DNA of 64,000 bases from Fibrobacter sp. UWB10 (GCF_900182935.1 NZ_FXUE01000007.1:110100-174099), one strand, 5' to 3'. Counted from the stretch's first letter, positions 54,245 to 62,524 are shown. Notes: a model not told the origin generated them from the sequence alone. Made by a program: numbers and translations.

Positions 54245-55048
54245 ACGAAAAAACTGATCTTCATTCTATCCTTTATCGCACTGAATGTGCATGCTGCGAA
54301 CTGTCTTGATTTTTCTCGCAGTGCTTATCTCGAATACGGACTTAATAACAATTATCGACTAGATAGCACCTATAGCGTATACCTCGTAGATGATGGCAAA
54401 ACCTATTTTTCATCCTACAAGTATTATTACACCGATAATAGTTTAGATAGCATCGTCGAATGCCAAACTAACGGAACATGTGACACCCAAAAACTTAAAC
54501 AGACAAGAAGAACAACAGATTCTACAATTGAATTAACAATTACCGACCTCCATTACGGTAATTCTGAAGTTAGAGTTTTTGTTCCAGGAAGGGATTCATC
54601 ATACAAATATATTTATGGTCAAAACTCAGGTAATCCGGATTCATTGGAAATAATTATCCACTTTTTTTTGCACAACGATACACTGTATATTGATGAAAAA
54701 TGGATTACAGATGGAACACCCTATACATTTATGAATTTTACAATAACCCCTGATTCCAAGAATGCAAACATATGCAACATGACTGGATATACAATAGAGA
54801 AACAAGACGACCAACAAATCAAGTCAATTAAGGATACCTTTCAAATATTCACAGAAACTACAGAAACAGGATTTATTGCATCCTATAGCAATACCGATAC
54901 AAAACTTTTCTTTGTCAAGGTCGGTCCCAACTCCTCCACATCGATCCATCGCAAAGTTCGCCCGACAGTCAATTACAAAAACGCAAAACACTTCGACCTC
55001 CTCGGCCGCCCCGCCAACAGCAAGTACATCATAAAAGTCAACCGATAA
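54245..55048 (+). CDS. Secreted hypothetical protein whose start codon appears mutated to ACG
   Basis: In frame from ACG 54245 the product reads TKKLIFILSFIALNVHAANC, a clear signal peptide if the first codon were ATG. The next usable start, GTG 54287, would begin inside the signal peptide. The 253 residues from that GTG are similar in style to the 53372 gene, and the end has HFDLLGRPANSKYIIKVNR, a C-terminal form seen in secreted Fibrobacter proteins. Either an alternative start is used, or the gene is newly inactivated. It ends at a terminator (55059-55080). Confidence 0.6.
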   Translation, partial: TKKLIFILSFIALNVHAANCLDFSRSAYLEYGLNNNYRLDSTYSVYLVDDGKTYFSSYKYYYTDNSLDSIVECQTNGTCDTQKLKQTRRTTDSTIELTITDLHYGNSEVRVFVPGRDSSYKYIYGQNSGNPDSLEIIIHFFLHNDTLYIDEKWITDGTPYTFMNFTITPDSKNANICNMTGYTIEKQDDQQIKSIKDTFQIFTETTETGFIASYSNTDTKLFFVKVGPNSSTSIHRKVRPTVNYKNAKHFDLLGRPANSKYIIKVNR

Positions 55049-55058
55049 TATCTAAAAG

Positions 55059-55080
55059 GTCTCCTTAAAGGAGACTTTTT
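55059..55080 (+). terminator. Intrinsic terminator after the secreted-protein gene
   Basis: GTCTCCTT and AAGGAGAC are separated by one base (effective loop three), followed by TTTTT. It ends two bases before the next palindromic element. Confidence 0.8.
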
Positions 55081-55081
55081 A

Positions 55082-55175
55082 TGTTTCACATGAAACATGC
55101 GATTACGAGTGTCGCAAAATATGCTTGCATATTTTATGACCAAGTATGAGCATGTCGGACACGAAGTGTCCAAAC
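55082..55175 (+). repeat. parS-bearing palindromic element, copy 3
   Basis: Starts with TGTTTCACATGAAACA (55082-55097; CACATG instead of CACGTG), then GCGATTACGAGTGTCGC, a hairpin with 9-bp arms (AAAATATGC, loop TT, GCATATTTT), ATGACCAAGTATGAGCATGTC and GGACAC-GAA-GTGTCC (55157-55171), AAAC. Same order as copy 2 and as copy 1 read in reverse. A T run after the second hairpin (55176-55182) makes it terminator-like too. Downstream, TCGTCTAGACGA is a perfect palindrome (55219-55230) and TTATCCACG (55388-55396) is DnaA-box-like; no gene is seen in 55049-55462. Confidence 0.75.
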
Positions 55176-55413
55176 TTTTTTTATTAGCGAGGGATATAAT
55201 CAACAACAAATATGCTCATCGTCTAGACGAGCCTGGCTGCGTCGGCCAAGGAATGGGAGGGTGCAGGGAGGGAACCGTGCGGCCTTCGCAACTCCGAGCT
55301 GGGTTCCCTCCCGCAAATAAAAGAATTATTCTGATTTCCTTAAGAAGTGTGAATCCTATTCACACAAAATCCACATTTATCAAAAACTTATCCACGGATA
55401 TTTTTAAAAAGTG

Positions 55414-55434
55414 AAAGGGCGCAAGCCCTTTTTT
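55414..55434 (+). terminator. Intrinsic terminator before rsmG
   Basis: AAAGGGC and GCCCTTT flank a GCAA tetraloop, then TTT. It means the frame open from 55411 cannot be the true start of rsmG. Confidence 0.8.
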
Positions 55435-55462
55435 GTTGTATTCACATTTCATAATACTAAAT

Positions 55463-55478
55463 TGTTCCACGTGGAACG
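55463..55478. promoter_or_regulatory. parS-like site at the rsmG start
   Basis: TGTTCCACGTGGAACG contains a perfect 14-bp palindrome, GTTCCACGTGGAAC, which is the parS core. It covers the probable start codon of rsmG (GTG 55471, or TTG 55462), so ParB binding may affect rsmG-parAB transcription. Confidence 0.75.
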
Positions 55479-56136
55479 TTCCTATAGAAACAACAAAAAC
55501 CAGCAGAATCTTTTGAACCAGTTCTTGACAGAACATGGTGTGCAGCTGTCCGAAGATGTACTCGGCAAGCTTTATGATTTTGCAGACTTGGTAGTAGAGA
55601 CCAAGCAGTTTGGTAACCTGATTTCGGCAAAGGACTCCGAGAAGTTCTTGAGCAGACACATAGCCGATTCGTTGGTTCCCTATATATATATTAGAGAAGA
55701 TCTCTCGTCTCTCGTCTCTTCTCTCTCGTCTATCAAATGGGCCGATATGGGTGCGGGGGCAGGTTGCCCGATTTTCCCGCTCGCCATCGTAATGCCCCAG
55801 GTGGAATTCTTTGCCGTCGAACCCCGCCACATGCGCGTGGAATTCATGAAGTTCGCCAAGGAAAAACTGCACCTGGATAACCTGACCGTCGTGGGCAAGC
55901 GTTTCGAAACTTCGGGACTTGCCTATCTGGACTATGTGAGTTGCCGCGCCCTTTCGACTTTTGAAAACGACTGGGAACGTGCCCAGCCCGGTTTGAAGGG
56001 CGGTGGAAAATTCCTCACGCTGAAAAGTTTCAACAATATTGTTCACCTGGAAAATGATCCGGCAGTACACATATATAAATATGCACTCCCGCAGGAAGAA
56101 CAAGTTTACGCCTTAGTCACTCGAGGTAATGAATGA
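55471..56136 (+). CDS. rsmG: 16S rRNA 7-methylguanosine methyltransferase
   Basis: RsmG/GidB methylates G527 of 16S rRNA. ADMGAGAGCPIFPLAIV (SAM motif) and FFAVEPRHMRVEFM are present, along with SRHIADSL near the N-terminus. No ATG is available near the start; GTG 55471 is my choice and TTG 55462 is the alternative, both inside a parS. No Shine-Dalgarno is seen. The stop overlaps the parA start (ATGA). The gidB-parA-parB order is the classic origin-side arrangement. Confidence 0.9.
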   Translation: MERSYRNNKNQQNLLNQFLTEHGVQLSEDVLGKLYDFADLVVETKQFGNLISAKDSEKFLSRHIADSLVPYIYIREDLSSLVSSLSSIKWADMGAGAGCPIFPLAIVMPQVEFFAVEPRHMRVEFMKFAKEKLHLDNLTVVGKRFETSGLAYLDYVSCRALSTFENDWERAQPGLKGGGKFLTLKSFNNIVHLENDPAVHIYKYALPQEEQVYALVTRGNE

Positions 56137-56918
56137 GTAAAGTGATAGCAGTCTGCAACCAGAAAGGTGGCGTGGGCAAGACCACGACCGCCGTCAACCT
56201 GGCCGCCAGTTTTGCCGCATTAGAAAAGAAGACACTCCTTATCGACATGGACCCGCAGGGTAACGCGTCGCAGGGTCTCGGCTATAATGAACTTCAGGAT
56301 GTGGATATCCACGAAGTCCTGAACATGGCCGACAATCCGGACAATATTACCTATGACAATATCAAGGAAGCTATCCTCGATACGAGTCTAGATTACCTCA
56401 AGGTCATCACTTCTGGCCCGGACCTCGCCGTCATGGAAATCGAACTGGTGAACGCCATGAGCCGCGAACGCCGTCTCGAACGCGTGATGAATGTACTCAA
56501 GCAGTCTTTCGAATTCATCATCATCGATGCTCCTCCGAGCCTGAACCTTTTGACGCTGAACGTGCTGACCGCAGCCACCAGTGTCTTGATTCCAGTGCAG
56601 TGCGAATACTACGCCCTGCAGGGTATGACCGAACTTTTCAAGACTATCCGCGAAGTTCAGAAGAACCTGAACGCAAACCTCAAGATCGAAGGTGCGCTCC
56701 TCACCATGTACGATTCCCGCCTGAGCCTCTGCAAGCAGGTCGCCGAAGAAGTACGTGAAAACTTGAGCGACACCGTTTTCCAGGCAATGATTCCGAGAAA
56801 CGTGAAACTCTCCGAAGCACCGAGCCACGGCAAGCCCGCCATCCTTTACGATGTACAGAGCAGTGGTGCACAAGCGTACATGAAACTCGCCGAAGAAATC
56901 TTGAATAAGGGAAAGTAA
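56133..56918 (+). CDS. parA: Chromosome-partition ATPase ParA (Soj)
   Basis: A 261-residue ParA-type ATPase that moves ParB-parS complexes during chromosome segregation. Motifs: CNQKGGVGKTTTAVNLA, the deviant Walker A, at residues 7-23; DMDPQGNASQGLG (A'), IIIDAPPSL (B) and later FKTIREVQKN. The start overlaps rsmG by four bases and the stop is three bases before parB, so they are one operon. Confidence 0.97.
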   Translation: MSKVIAVCNQKGGVGKTTTAVNLAASFAALEKKTLLIDMDPQGNASQGLGYNELQDVDIHEVLNMADNPDNITYDNIKEAILDTSLDYLKVITSGPDLAVMEIELVNAMSRERRLERVMNVLKQSFEFIIIDAPPSLNLLTLNVLTAATSVLIPVQCEYYALQGMTELFKTIREVQKNLNANLKIEGALLTMYDSRLSLCKQVAEEVRENLSDTVFQAMIPRNVKLSEAPSHGKPAILYDVQSSGAQAYMKLAEEILNKGK

Positions 56919-56921
56919 TAA

Positions 56922-57923
56922 ATGGGTAAAAAGTCTTTCGCATTGGGTCGCAGCCTCGCCGATATCCTCAAGGATCACTCCGCTCCGGCAGCATCTGATA
57001 TTCAGCAGTCCAATCCACAATCCGACGAAAATGCTTCGCAAAACGCCGTCGAAAAATCCGAAACTGTTGATAACTCACAGAAAGTCGTTGAAATCAACGT
57101 CGACCTTATCGACCCGAACCCGTTCCAGCCGCGTAAAGTTTTCAGCGACGATGAACTGGTCGAACTTGCAGAATCTATTGAACAGCACGGGTTGATCCAG
57201 CCGATTGCTGTTCGCAAGGTGGGTGACCGTTACCAGCTCATCAGTGGTGAACGTCGTACCCGTGCAACCAAGCTTGCCGGACTTCCGACCATCAAGGCCC
57301 AGGTTTATGAAAACCTCGACGACAAGGCCATGGCCGAATGGGCGCTCATCGAAAACATCCAGCGTGTCGACCTGAATCCGGTCGAAGTCGCCAAGTCTTA
57401 TCAACAATTGATCGATAATCACGGCTATACTCACGAAGATTTGTCCAAGATTGTGAGTAAGTCGCGCTCTGCAATTACTAACAGTCTTCGCCTTCTCAAA
57501 CTCCCGGAAGTAGTACTTTTGTGGATAGAAGAAGGAAAAATTTCGGGCGGTGCCGCTCGCGCCCTCTGCAGCGACAAAATCCAGAATCCCGAAGAAGTCG
57601 CCAAGCGGATCATCGAAGAAGGCTTGAACGTTCGCCAGATCGAAGCGATTGCCCGCGGCGAAGATATTTCCAAACCGCAGGAACCGGAACAGGCTGCACC
57701 TGAAGCTGAAGACCAGCCGGAAATTCACAAGCCCGAAGTCGAAGCCAAGCCGAAGCCGGAACTCAGTGCCGACATGAAACAATTCGAGTCCCGTCTCGAA
57801 ACCTATTTCGGAACAAAGGTCCAAATCAACCCAAGTGCCTCAACCGAGACCAAGGGTTCGATTGTTATTAACTATTATTCCATGGACGACCTTAACCGAA
57901 TCCAGGAACTCATGGAACGCTAA
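56922..57923 (+). CDS. parB: Chromosome-partition protein ParB (Spo0J)
   Basis: A 333-residue CTP-dependent parS-binding clamp. The N-terminal domain has LIDPNPFQPRKVF, IEQHGLIQPIAVRK and the CTP-binding SGERRTRATKLAGL; the helix-turn-helix has YTHEDLSKIVSKSRSAI; the C-terminal dimerisation domain ends near 333. parS sites in the window fit its consensus. The next gene's ATG directly follows its stop. Confidence 0.97.
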   Translation: MGKKSFALGRSLADILKDHSAPAASDIQQSNPQSDENASQNAVEKSETVDNSQKVVEINVDLIDPNPFQPRKVFSDDELVELAESIEQHGLIQPIAVRKVGDRYQLISGERRTRATKLAGLPTIKAQVYENLDDKAMAEWALIENIQRVDLNPVEVAKSYQQLIDNHGYTHEDLSKIVSKSRSAITNSLRLLKLPEVVLLWIEEGKISGGAARALCSDKIQNPEEVAKRIIEEGLNVRQIEAIARGEDISKPQEPEQAAPEAEDQPEIHKPEVEAKPKPELSADMKQFESRLETYFGTKVQINPSASTETKGSIVINYYSMDDLNRIQELMER

Positions 57924-58715
57924 ATGAGCAAGTACTATAAAGTCCAAATTATTCCGGAAGACTCCAAGGAAATCAAGAGTTACCGCATCAACAGAAAGTG
58001 GTTTTTACTCTTGAAACTTTTCCTTATTGCCGCGGTCATCGCTGCAGGCTTTCTGATATATAATGCAGGTCGTATCGGTCGCATGATGGCGAACTACGAA
58101 AACATCCGCATCGCAAACGGCCAGCTTGTAAAACAGAATGCCAACTACGAAGAACTTTTCATGAGAATCGATTCGCTCTGGGTTTTAGAAGAACGTATCC
58201 AGAATATCCTCGGCACGTTCATCGAAAACGATTCGGAAAAGGTCAACAGCCTTATCGACAAGAGCAGGTTCGCCCACACGCCTTCACAAAAAATCGATGT
58301 CGATTATGAAGGTGGCTGGAAACCGCACGAAGACAAGGTCCGCCTGGAACATATTCCAAACGTGATTCCTGTTGTCGGAATCGTGAGCAAAAAATTCAGT
58401 GAAGCAAACGACCACTTGGGAATTGATTTTTCGGCACAAGCAGGAAACCCGGTATTTGCATCGGGTAGCGGCGTTGTAGAATTTGCAGGTCAACAAGACG
58501 AACTGGGCAACACGGTCATCATCGATCACCAGAACGGTTACAAGACCAGTTATTCACATTTAAAAGATATTCGTACCCGCAAGGGTCGCAATGTCGGGAA
58601 AGGCGAAATTATAGGAACAGTCGGGAATACGGGAAACAGCAGCGCACCGCACTTGCACTATTCTATAAATAAAGATGGCAAGGAAACAGATCCCGAGCTT
58701 TTCATCAATTATTAA
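57924..58715 (+). CDS. Membrane-anchored M23 (LytM-like) peptidase
   Basis: A 263-residue protein with one N-terminal membrane span (about residues 26-46, FLLLKLFLIAAVIAAGF), a coiled coil and a C-terminal peptidase M23 domain with DHLGIDFSAQAG and APHLHYSIN, the HxxxD and HxH zinc ligands. It should cleave peptidoglycan cross-links. Directly after parB and before the bactofilin gene, a pairing also known from organisms in which bactofilin positions such a peptidase to shape the cell. Confidence 0.92.
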   Translation: MSKYYKVQIIPEDSKEIKSYRINRKWFLLLKLFLIAAVIAAGFLIYNAGRIGRMMANYENIRIANGQLVKQNANYEELFMRIDSLWVLEERIQNILGTFIENDSEKVNSLIDKSRFAHTPSQKIDVDYEGGWKPHEDKVRLEHIPNVIPVVGIVSKKFSEANDHLGIDFSAQAGNPVFASGSGVVEFAGQQDELGNTVIIDHQNGYKTSYSHLKDIRTRKGRNVGKGEIIGTVGNTGNSSAPHLHYSINKDGKETDPELFINY

Positions 58716-58735
58716 ATCAACCAAAGAGGTAAAAA

Positions 58736-59155
58736 ATGGCTACTAAAGAACAGGAAATCACTCAGATCGGTCACAGCGTGACAATCAAGGGCGACATCAG
58801 CGGCAATAGCGACGTGCGCGTTGCTGGTAATGTCGTTGGCGGCATCTCTATCGAAGGCGAACTCATCGTCGAACGTCAGGGCGTGGTCCAAGCTGAAATC
58901 AAGACCACTACTGCTGTGATTGCCGGTTCTGTCAAGGGCAACATCGAATGCACTGACAAGCTCATTCTCGAAAGTACCTCTCAGTATGAAGGCAATATCA
59001 AGACCAAGCGTCTCATTATCCAGGAAGGTGCAATCTTCCAGGGTAACTGCCAGATGGGTGCTCCTCAGGTCGCTCCTGCCCAGGCAGCTCAGCCTGCAGC
59101 ACAGCAGTCTGCTAAGCAACAGCCTGTCAAAGCACCTAAGGATTTAGACCTCTAA
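58736..59155 (+). CDS. Bactofilin
   Basis: A 139-residue polymer-forming cytoskeletal protein. The beta-helix core has HSVTIKGDISGNSDVRVAGN and GGISIEGELIVERQG, with further repeats to about residue 105. The C-terminal tail is Ala/Gln/Pro-rich (PAQAAQPAAQQSAK). Bactofilins form nucleotide-free filaments at the membrane. Likely partner of the adjacent M23 peptidase and possibly of ParAB. Confidence 0.94.
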   Translation: MATKEQEITQIGHSVTIKGDISGNSDVRVAGNVVGGISIEGELIVERQGVVQAEIKTTTAVIAGSVKGNIECTDKLILESTSQYEGNIKTKRLIIQEGAIFQGNCQMGAPQVAPAQAAQPAAQQSAKQQPVKAPKDLDL

Positions 59156-59492
59156 GTCAAATCCACACCTATATCAATAAACACTAATTATTTATATAAA
59201 TGATAATGGTAATTAGTGCCGTGAATAGTGGATAGAATTGTGAAGATGAAAACATAACTCATTGATGGTCAAAAAGTTGCAAAACTAAAATTGATGAGGA
59301 AAAATGTTGAAAACTTTCAATCTGTTCACTTTTTTCAATGTTGATAAGTGTTGAAGGTGAGTTTTCAATACCAATTCACATGCGGTACACCGTTTTATGT
59401 TGAAAATCGGTATGATATGGCTCACATTTGGCAAGAAAGTGGTGTAAATCATAAACTTAGCGGCAATATAATATTTATATTGTTCAAACAAA
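59156..59492. other. Gene-free stretch with DnaA-box-like word and repeated TGTTGAAAA motifs
   Basis: No coding frame supported. It holds TGTTGATAA (59339-59347) and TGTTGAAAA-type words (59304, 59400) similar to those at 51551 and 52828. The 3' side should contain the promoter of the phosphoesterase gene (TATAAT-like near 59467). Confidence 0.4.
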
Positions 59493-60233
59493 ATGTCTTC
59501 AAAGATGCTTAAAATAGGTCAGATATCCGATATCCATATTGGAAACGGAGAAGAGCTCGTTCAGGGGATCGACGTATGCGCGAATTTCCTTAAAGCTCTG
59601 AATTCTGACTCTATGCAAAATTTGGATCTCTTGGTGTTGTCCGGTGACCTTGCTGAAAATTCGCAAGCGGCTGCATACAAGCATGTAGCATCTTTATTGA
59701 AAGACTACAAAGTTCCGGTTTGTATCATTCCCGGTAATCACGACGACCTCAACATCATGCGGAAGTACTTCGACCTTGAATCCAAGATTCATGGTGACAG
59801 ATGTTATTACCGTTATGACCTGGGTGGAAGGACTATCTTCTTTTTAGATAGTGGATGCGGGAATGTTTCACAGGATCAGCTGACATGGTTGCAGGAAGAA
59901 GCTTCGAAGATCAAGGGCGAAGTCATTCTGTTCATGCACCATCCGCCTTGTTTCTGTGGCCACCGGTTCATGGACTTGCGTTACCATTTGGAAAATATGG
60001 TTGAAGTTCAAGAAGTACTTGCTGGTATCAAGAACTTGACTCATATTTACGCAGGCCACTACCATCACCAGTTCGAAGTGAACATGGGACGCCAGATTGT
60101 GCACGTTGCTCCTGCAACTCAGTTCCAGATTGACCCGAATGTGCCTTACTTTAACCTGAAAAGTGCTGCGCCGGGCTGGCAATTGATCGAATGGGGCGAA
60201 AAATTTTTAGAAACTACAGTTTATTTTGAATAG
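59493..60233 (+). CDS. Metallophosphoesterase, CpdA/Icc-like
   Basis: A 246-residue calcineurin-like phosphoesterase. Metal-binding blocks: ISDIHIGNG near residue 10, LVLSGDLAEN near 48, IPGNHDD near 80, FMHHPPC near 150 and YAGHYHHQ near 190. This is the cyclic-nucleotide phosphodiesterase (CpdA-type) group, but the substrate is not proven. Start ATG 59493; an ATG four codons later is possible. No clear Shine-Dalgarno. Confidence 0.9.
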   Translation: MSSKMLKIGQISDIHIGNGEELVQGIDVCANFLKALNSDSMQNLDLLVLSGDLAENSQAAAYKHVASLLKDYKVPVCIIPGNHDDLNIMRKYFDLESKIHGDRCYYRYDLGGRTIFFLDSGCGNVSQDQLTWLQEEASKIKGEVILFMHHPPCFCGHRFMDLRYHLENMVEVQEVLAGIKNLTHIYAGHYHHQFEVNMGRQIVHVAPATQFQIDPNVPYFNLKSAAPGWQLIEWGEKFLETTVYFE

Positions 60234-60279
60234 ACCCCTTGAAATTTTAAAACTAATTGACTAAATTTGGGAAAAATTT

Positions 60280-60352
60280 GGCGGCTTAGCTCAGTTGGTA
60301 GAGCGTCGGAATCATAATCCGCAGGTCTGTGGTTCGAGCCCACAAGCCGCTA
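60280..60352 (+). tRNA. tRNA-Met (anticodon CAT)
   Basis: Folds as a cloverleaf: acceptor GGCGGCT/AGCCGCT (first pair G-U), T8 and A9, D arm GCTC/GAGC, anticodon loop ATCATAA giving CAT, T arm TGTGG/CCACA with TTCGAGC, and discriminator A at 60352. No 3' CCA is encoded. Anticodon CAT could also mean tRNA-Ile2 with lysidine, but the sequence is closer to elongator Met. Confidence 0.92.
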
Positions 60353-60374
60353 GTATTTTGAAAAAGAGGCTGAT

Positions 60375-60821
60375 ATGTCAAGACGAATCCTAAAAGTGGC
60401 GTTGTTGATGATCGCCTCTTTTTTCGTAGCTCCGGTGTTTGTCGCTTGCGATAACGCTGACGATAACGTACCTGAAATGAACCAGGTGCAAGCATCCACT
60501 CCTAAGACCGTGCCTATCGTGCAGGTCGATGCATTCACTGCTCCCGCTTCTTCGGAAATCACTTCTGAAAAGGCCAAGCTTTATGTGAAGGCAAGTGCTG
60601 CTCTCGTGGAACTCGGAGTGCGTTGGTCCGAACGAATCGACAAGGCTAACGATACCGAAAAAATCCAGATTCTGAATGCCTACAATGTGGCTCGCGACCA
60701 GCTCTGCGCTCGCGTGGGTCTTGCCGGCATTGCCGAATACAACTGGATTACCACGGTTGCTGTGCCCGATCCGAAAAATAAGGCGACGTTCGATGCCGCC
60801 GGTTTGCGCACGAATAACTAG
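60375..60821 (+). CDS. Small predicted lipoprotein, 148 aa
   Basis: The signal (LLMIASFFVAPVFVAC) has a lipobox-like FVAC with Cys at residue 25. The mature part has EKAKLYVKASAALVELGVRW then RVGLAGIAEYNWI, helical and short. Such small lipoproteins are often surface or periplasmic, here of unknown role. It begins 23 bases past the tRNA gene, so it may share its transcript. Confidence 0.7.
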   Translation: MSRRILKVALLMIASFFVAPVFVACDNADDNVPEMNQVQASTPKTVPIVQVDAFTAPASSEITSEKAKLYVKASAALVELGVRWSERIDKANDTEKIQILNAYNVARDQLCARVGLAGIAEYNWITTVAVPDPKNKATFDAAGLRTNN

Positions 60822-60891
60822 CCTTTTTCCGGTAAGCTATTTAGTGTAATTAATACTAGATTTTCATAATCAAATCAGTTTGACTTGAGCC

Positions 60892-61329
60892 GTGCCAAAA
60901 TATATATTTGGCGCGGTTTTTGGTGTGTTGTGGTTGTTCCACTACGGGGTTAGAATGTATACACCAACCGATTACGCGACAACTGTTATGTTGTTCAAAC
61001 TGCTCTGCATCGCAGGCTTTACGGTTCTCACACTCATTTATCTTTGCTGGTATTCCAGGTTCTGGACAGACGAAGATTTTCCGGGAATGCGCCCGGAACA
61101 CAAGACTAATTGTGAAGACTCTTCAGTTCTGGAGAATACATCTTGTAAAAGTCCCTGCCATGCTCCTTTACAAAGTAAAGTGCCATGTCAGATGCACGGT
61201 ACAGGTCTTCGAATTTCTTACCGTGTTCGGGGAATACGGATATTCCTATTGAAAGCGAAACGTGCCTTTCTAAAGGTTCGCCTGCAAAAAGGTGTCTTGC
61301 TTTATCCGAAATCATTGCGGCAAGCTTGA
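60892..61329 (+). CDS. Possible two-TM small membrane protein overlapping the GGDEF gene
   Basis: A GTG-initiated frame whose first 60 residues (IFGAVFGVLWLFHYGVRMY and LFKLLCIAGFTVLTLIYLC) look like two membrane spans. The last 220 bases overlap the convergent GGDEF gene and read like a shadow. Either the gene is real and overlaps, or it ends earlier after a frameshift. Confidence 0.3.
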   Translation: MPKYIFGAVFGVLWLFHYGVRMYTPTDYATTVMLFKLLCIAGFTVLTLIYLCWYSRFWTDEDFPGMRPEHKTNCEDSSVLENTSCKSPCHAPLQSKVPCQMHGTGLRISYRVRGIRIFLLKAKRAFLKVRLQKGVLLYPKSLRQA

Positions 61330-62443
61330 TTGCCGTATCGGGCTTGATATCGCGCAAGTATACCATAAATTCATCGCCACCGATACGTCCTGTGATATCC
61401 ATTCCTTTGAATGAATTGTGCAGAATGTTTCCGATTGCCGTGAGCACGCGGTCTCCTGCGGCATGACCGAATGAATCGTTTATCTCTTTAAACTTGTCTA
61501 CATCGATCATCATCAAGGCACCACGTTCATTGCTGTTGCTTTCGGTGATACGCGTAATTTCGCTTTCGGTTTCTTGCTTGTTCAAAAGGCCTGTGAGCGA
61601 ATCAGTCTTGGAACGTTTTTCGAGTTCCAGCTTAAGTGACTGAGTTTCTGTTACGTTATTGATAAGTGCGATAATTCCGCTAACTTTACCGTCGTCATCA
61701 AAGACCGGACGCTTGATAAGTTCCAGGTATTCGACTCCGTTTTTACCTTCTTCTTTAATGACGTAGTTGGTGCCTTTGCCCGTGCGCAAAAGTTCCTTGT
61801 CCGATTCCATGGCCTTCAGTGCGTTTTCCTTGTCTTCGCGAATTTCCACATCGGTCTTTCCGCGAATGGTCCAGTTCGGGTCGCCTTCGGTATGCAGATG
61901 GTGCCAGTAGTGAGTTGCGAAAACGTACTTGCCTTCGGCATCTTTCAGGTAAATGTTCGACGGCAATTCCTTCAGGATTTTTTCGACTTCGGAAAATGTG
62001 GCTGAGTCCTTTCCCCTAATAGCATTGTTAATCCGGAGCATGACAAGTTCTTTACGGAACGGCGGTTCAAAGTATTCGTTTGCACCGCGGGCAATGCAGA
62101 GTTTGTAGTCATCGGAATCCGCGACTGTAGAAACGCCGATGTTTGGAATGCCTACGAAACGTTTATCTTCGTTCAGAACTTTCTGTAGCCAAAAGTCGCT
62201 TTGCTTGCACAGTTCCACGTTGAACAATACAGCGGAAATATTGTCATGCTGCTTGTCTACCAATTGCAATGCTTCTTTTTCGGAATCCACATCGATAATG
62301 GGGTATTCTTCCGAAAGCATGGCGCGAAATTTTTTGAGGGAAGGGTTATTGATTTGTACAAGAACAAGCTTGCGTTTCGCGATAGGCTGAACGACCTTCG
62401 CGTCATCAATATTTGAGATATTTTCGTTTTCTAATATCTGCAT
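61106..62443 (-). CDS. Diguanylate cyclase with receiver-like and PAS domains
   Basis: A 445-residue signalling protein. Residues about 20-140 look like a degenerate response-regulator receiver; about 155-275 a PAS domain (LPSNIYLKDAEGKYVFATHYW); about 285-440 a GGDEF domain with DSLTGLLNKQ, GALMMIDVDKFKEINDSFGH and the active-site GRIGGDEFMVYL. It makes c-di-GMP. An RxxD inhibitory site was not identified with certainty. No Shine-Dalgarno is plain. Confidence 0.92.
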   Translation of the reverse strand: MQILENENISNIDDAKVVQPIAKRKLVLVQINNPSLKKFRAMLSEEYPIIDVDSEKEALQLVDKQHDNISAVLFNVELCKQSDFWLQKVLNEDKRFVGIPNIGVSTVADSDDYKLCIARGANEYFEPPFRKELVMLRINNAIRGKDSATFSEVEKILKELPSNIYLKDAEGKYVFATHYWHHLHTEGDPNWTIRGKTDVEIREDKENALKAMESDKELLRTGKGTNYVIKEEGKNGVEYLELIKRPVFDDDGKVSGIIALINNVTETQSLKLELEKRSKTDSLTGLLNKQETESEITRITESNSNERGALMMIDVDKFKEINDSFGHAAGDRVLTAIGNILHNSFKGMDITGRIGGDEFMVYLRDIKPDTAIKLAAMISDKARHLFAGEPLERHVSLSIGISVFPEHGKKFEDLYRASDMALYFVKEHGRDFYKMYSPELKSLHN

Positions 62444-62503
62444 AATCCCAATACTCTGTTATATCCATATATATAGTTTTTTCTGCGAAATAGGATAAAG
62501 CTG

Positions 62504-62524
62504 ATTATTCCAGATTGGAATAAT
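62504..62524. promoter_or_regulatory. Palindrome upstream of the GGDEF gene
   Basis: ATTATTCCA and TGGAATAAT flank GAT. It overlaps the stop codon of the acyltransferase gene and is about 60 bases upstream of the GGDEF start. The core matches the palindrome at 44029-44043. Confidence 0.45.

Noticed and set aside
55411..55470. N-terminal extension of rsmG
   Set aside because: The DNA forms a GCAA-loop terminator, and the encoded residues do not resemble the RsmG N-terminus.
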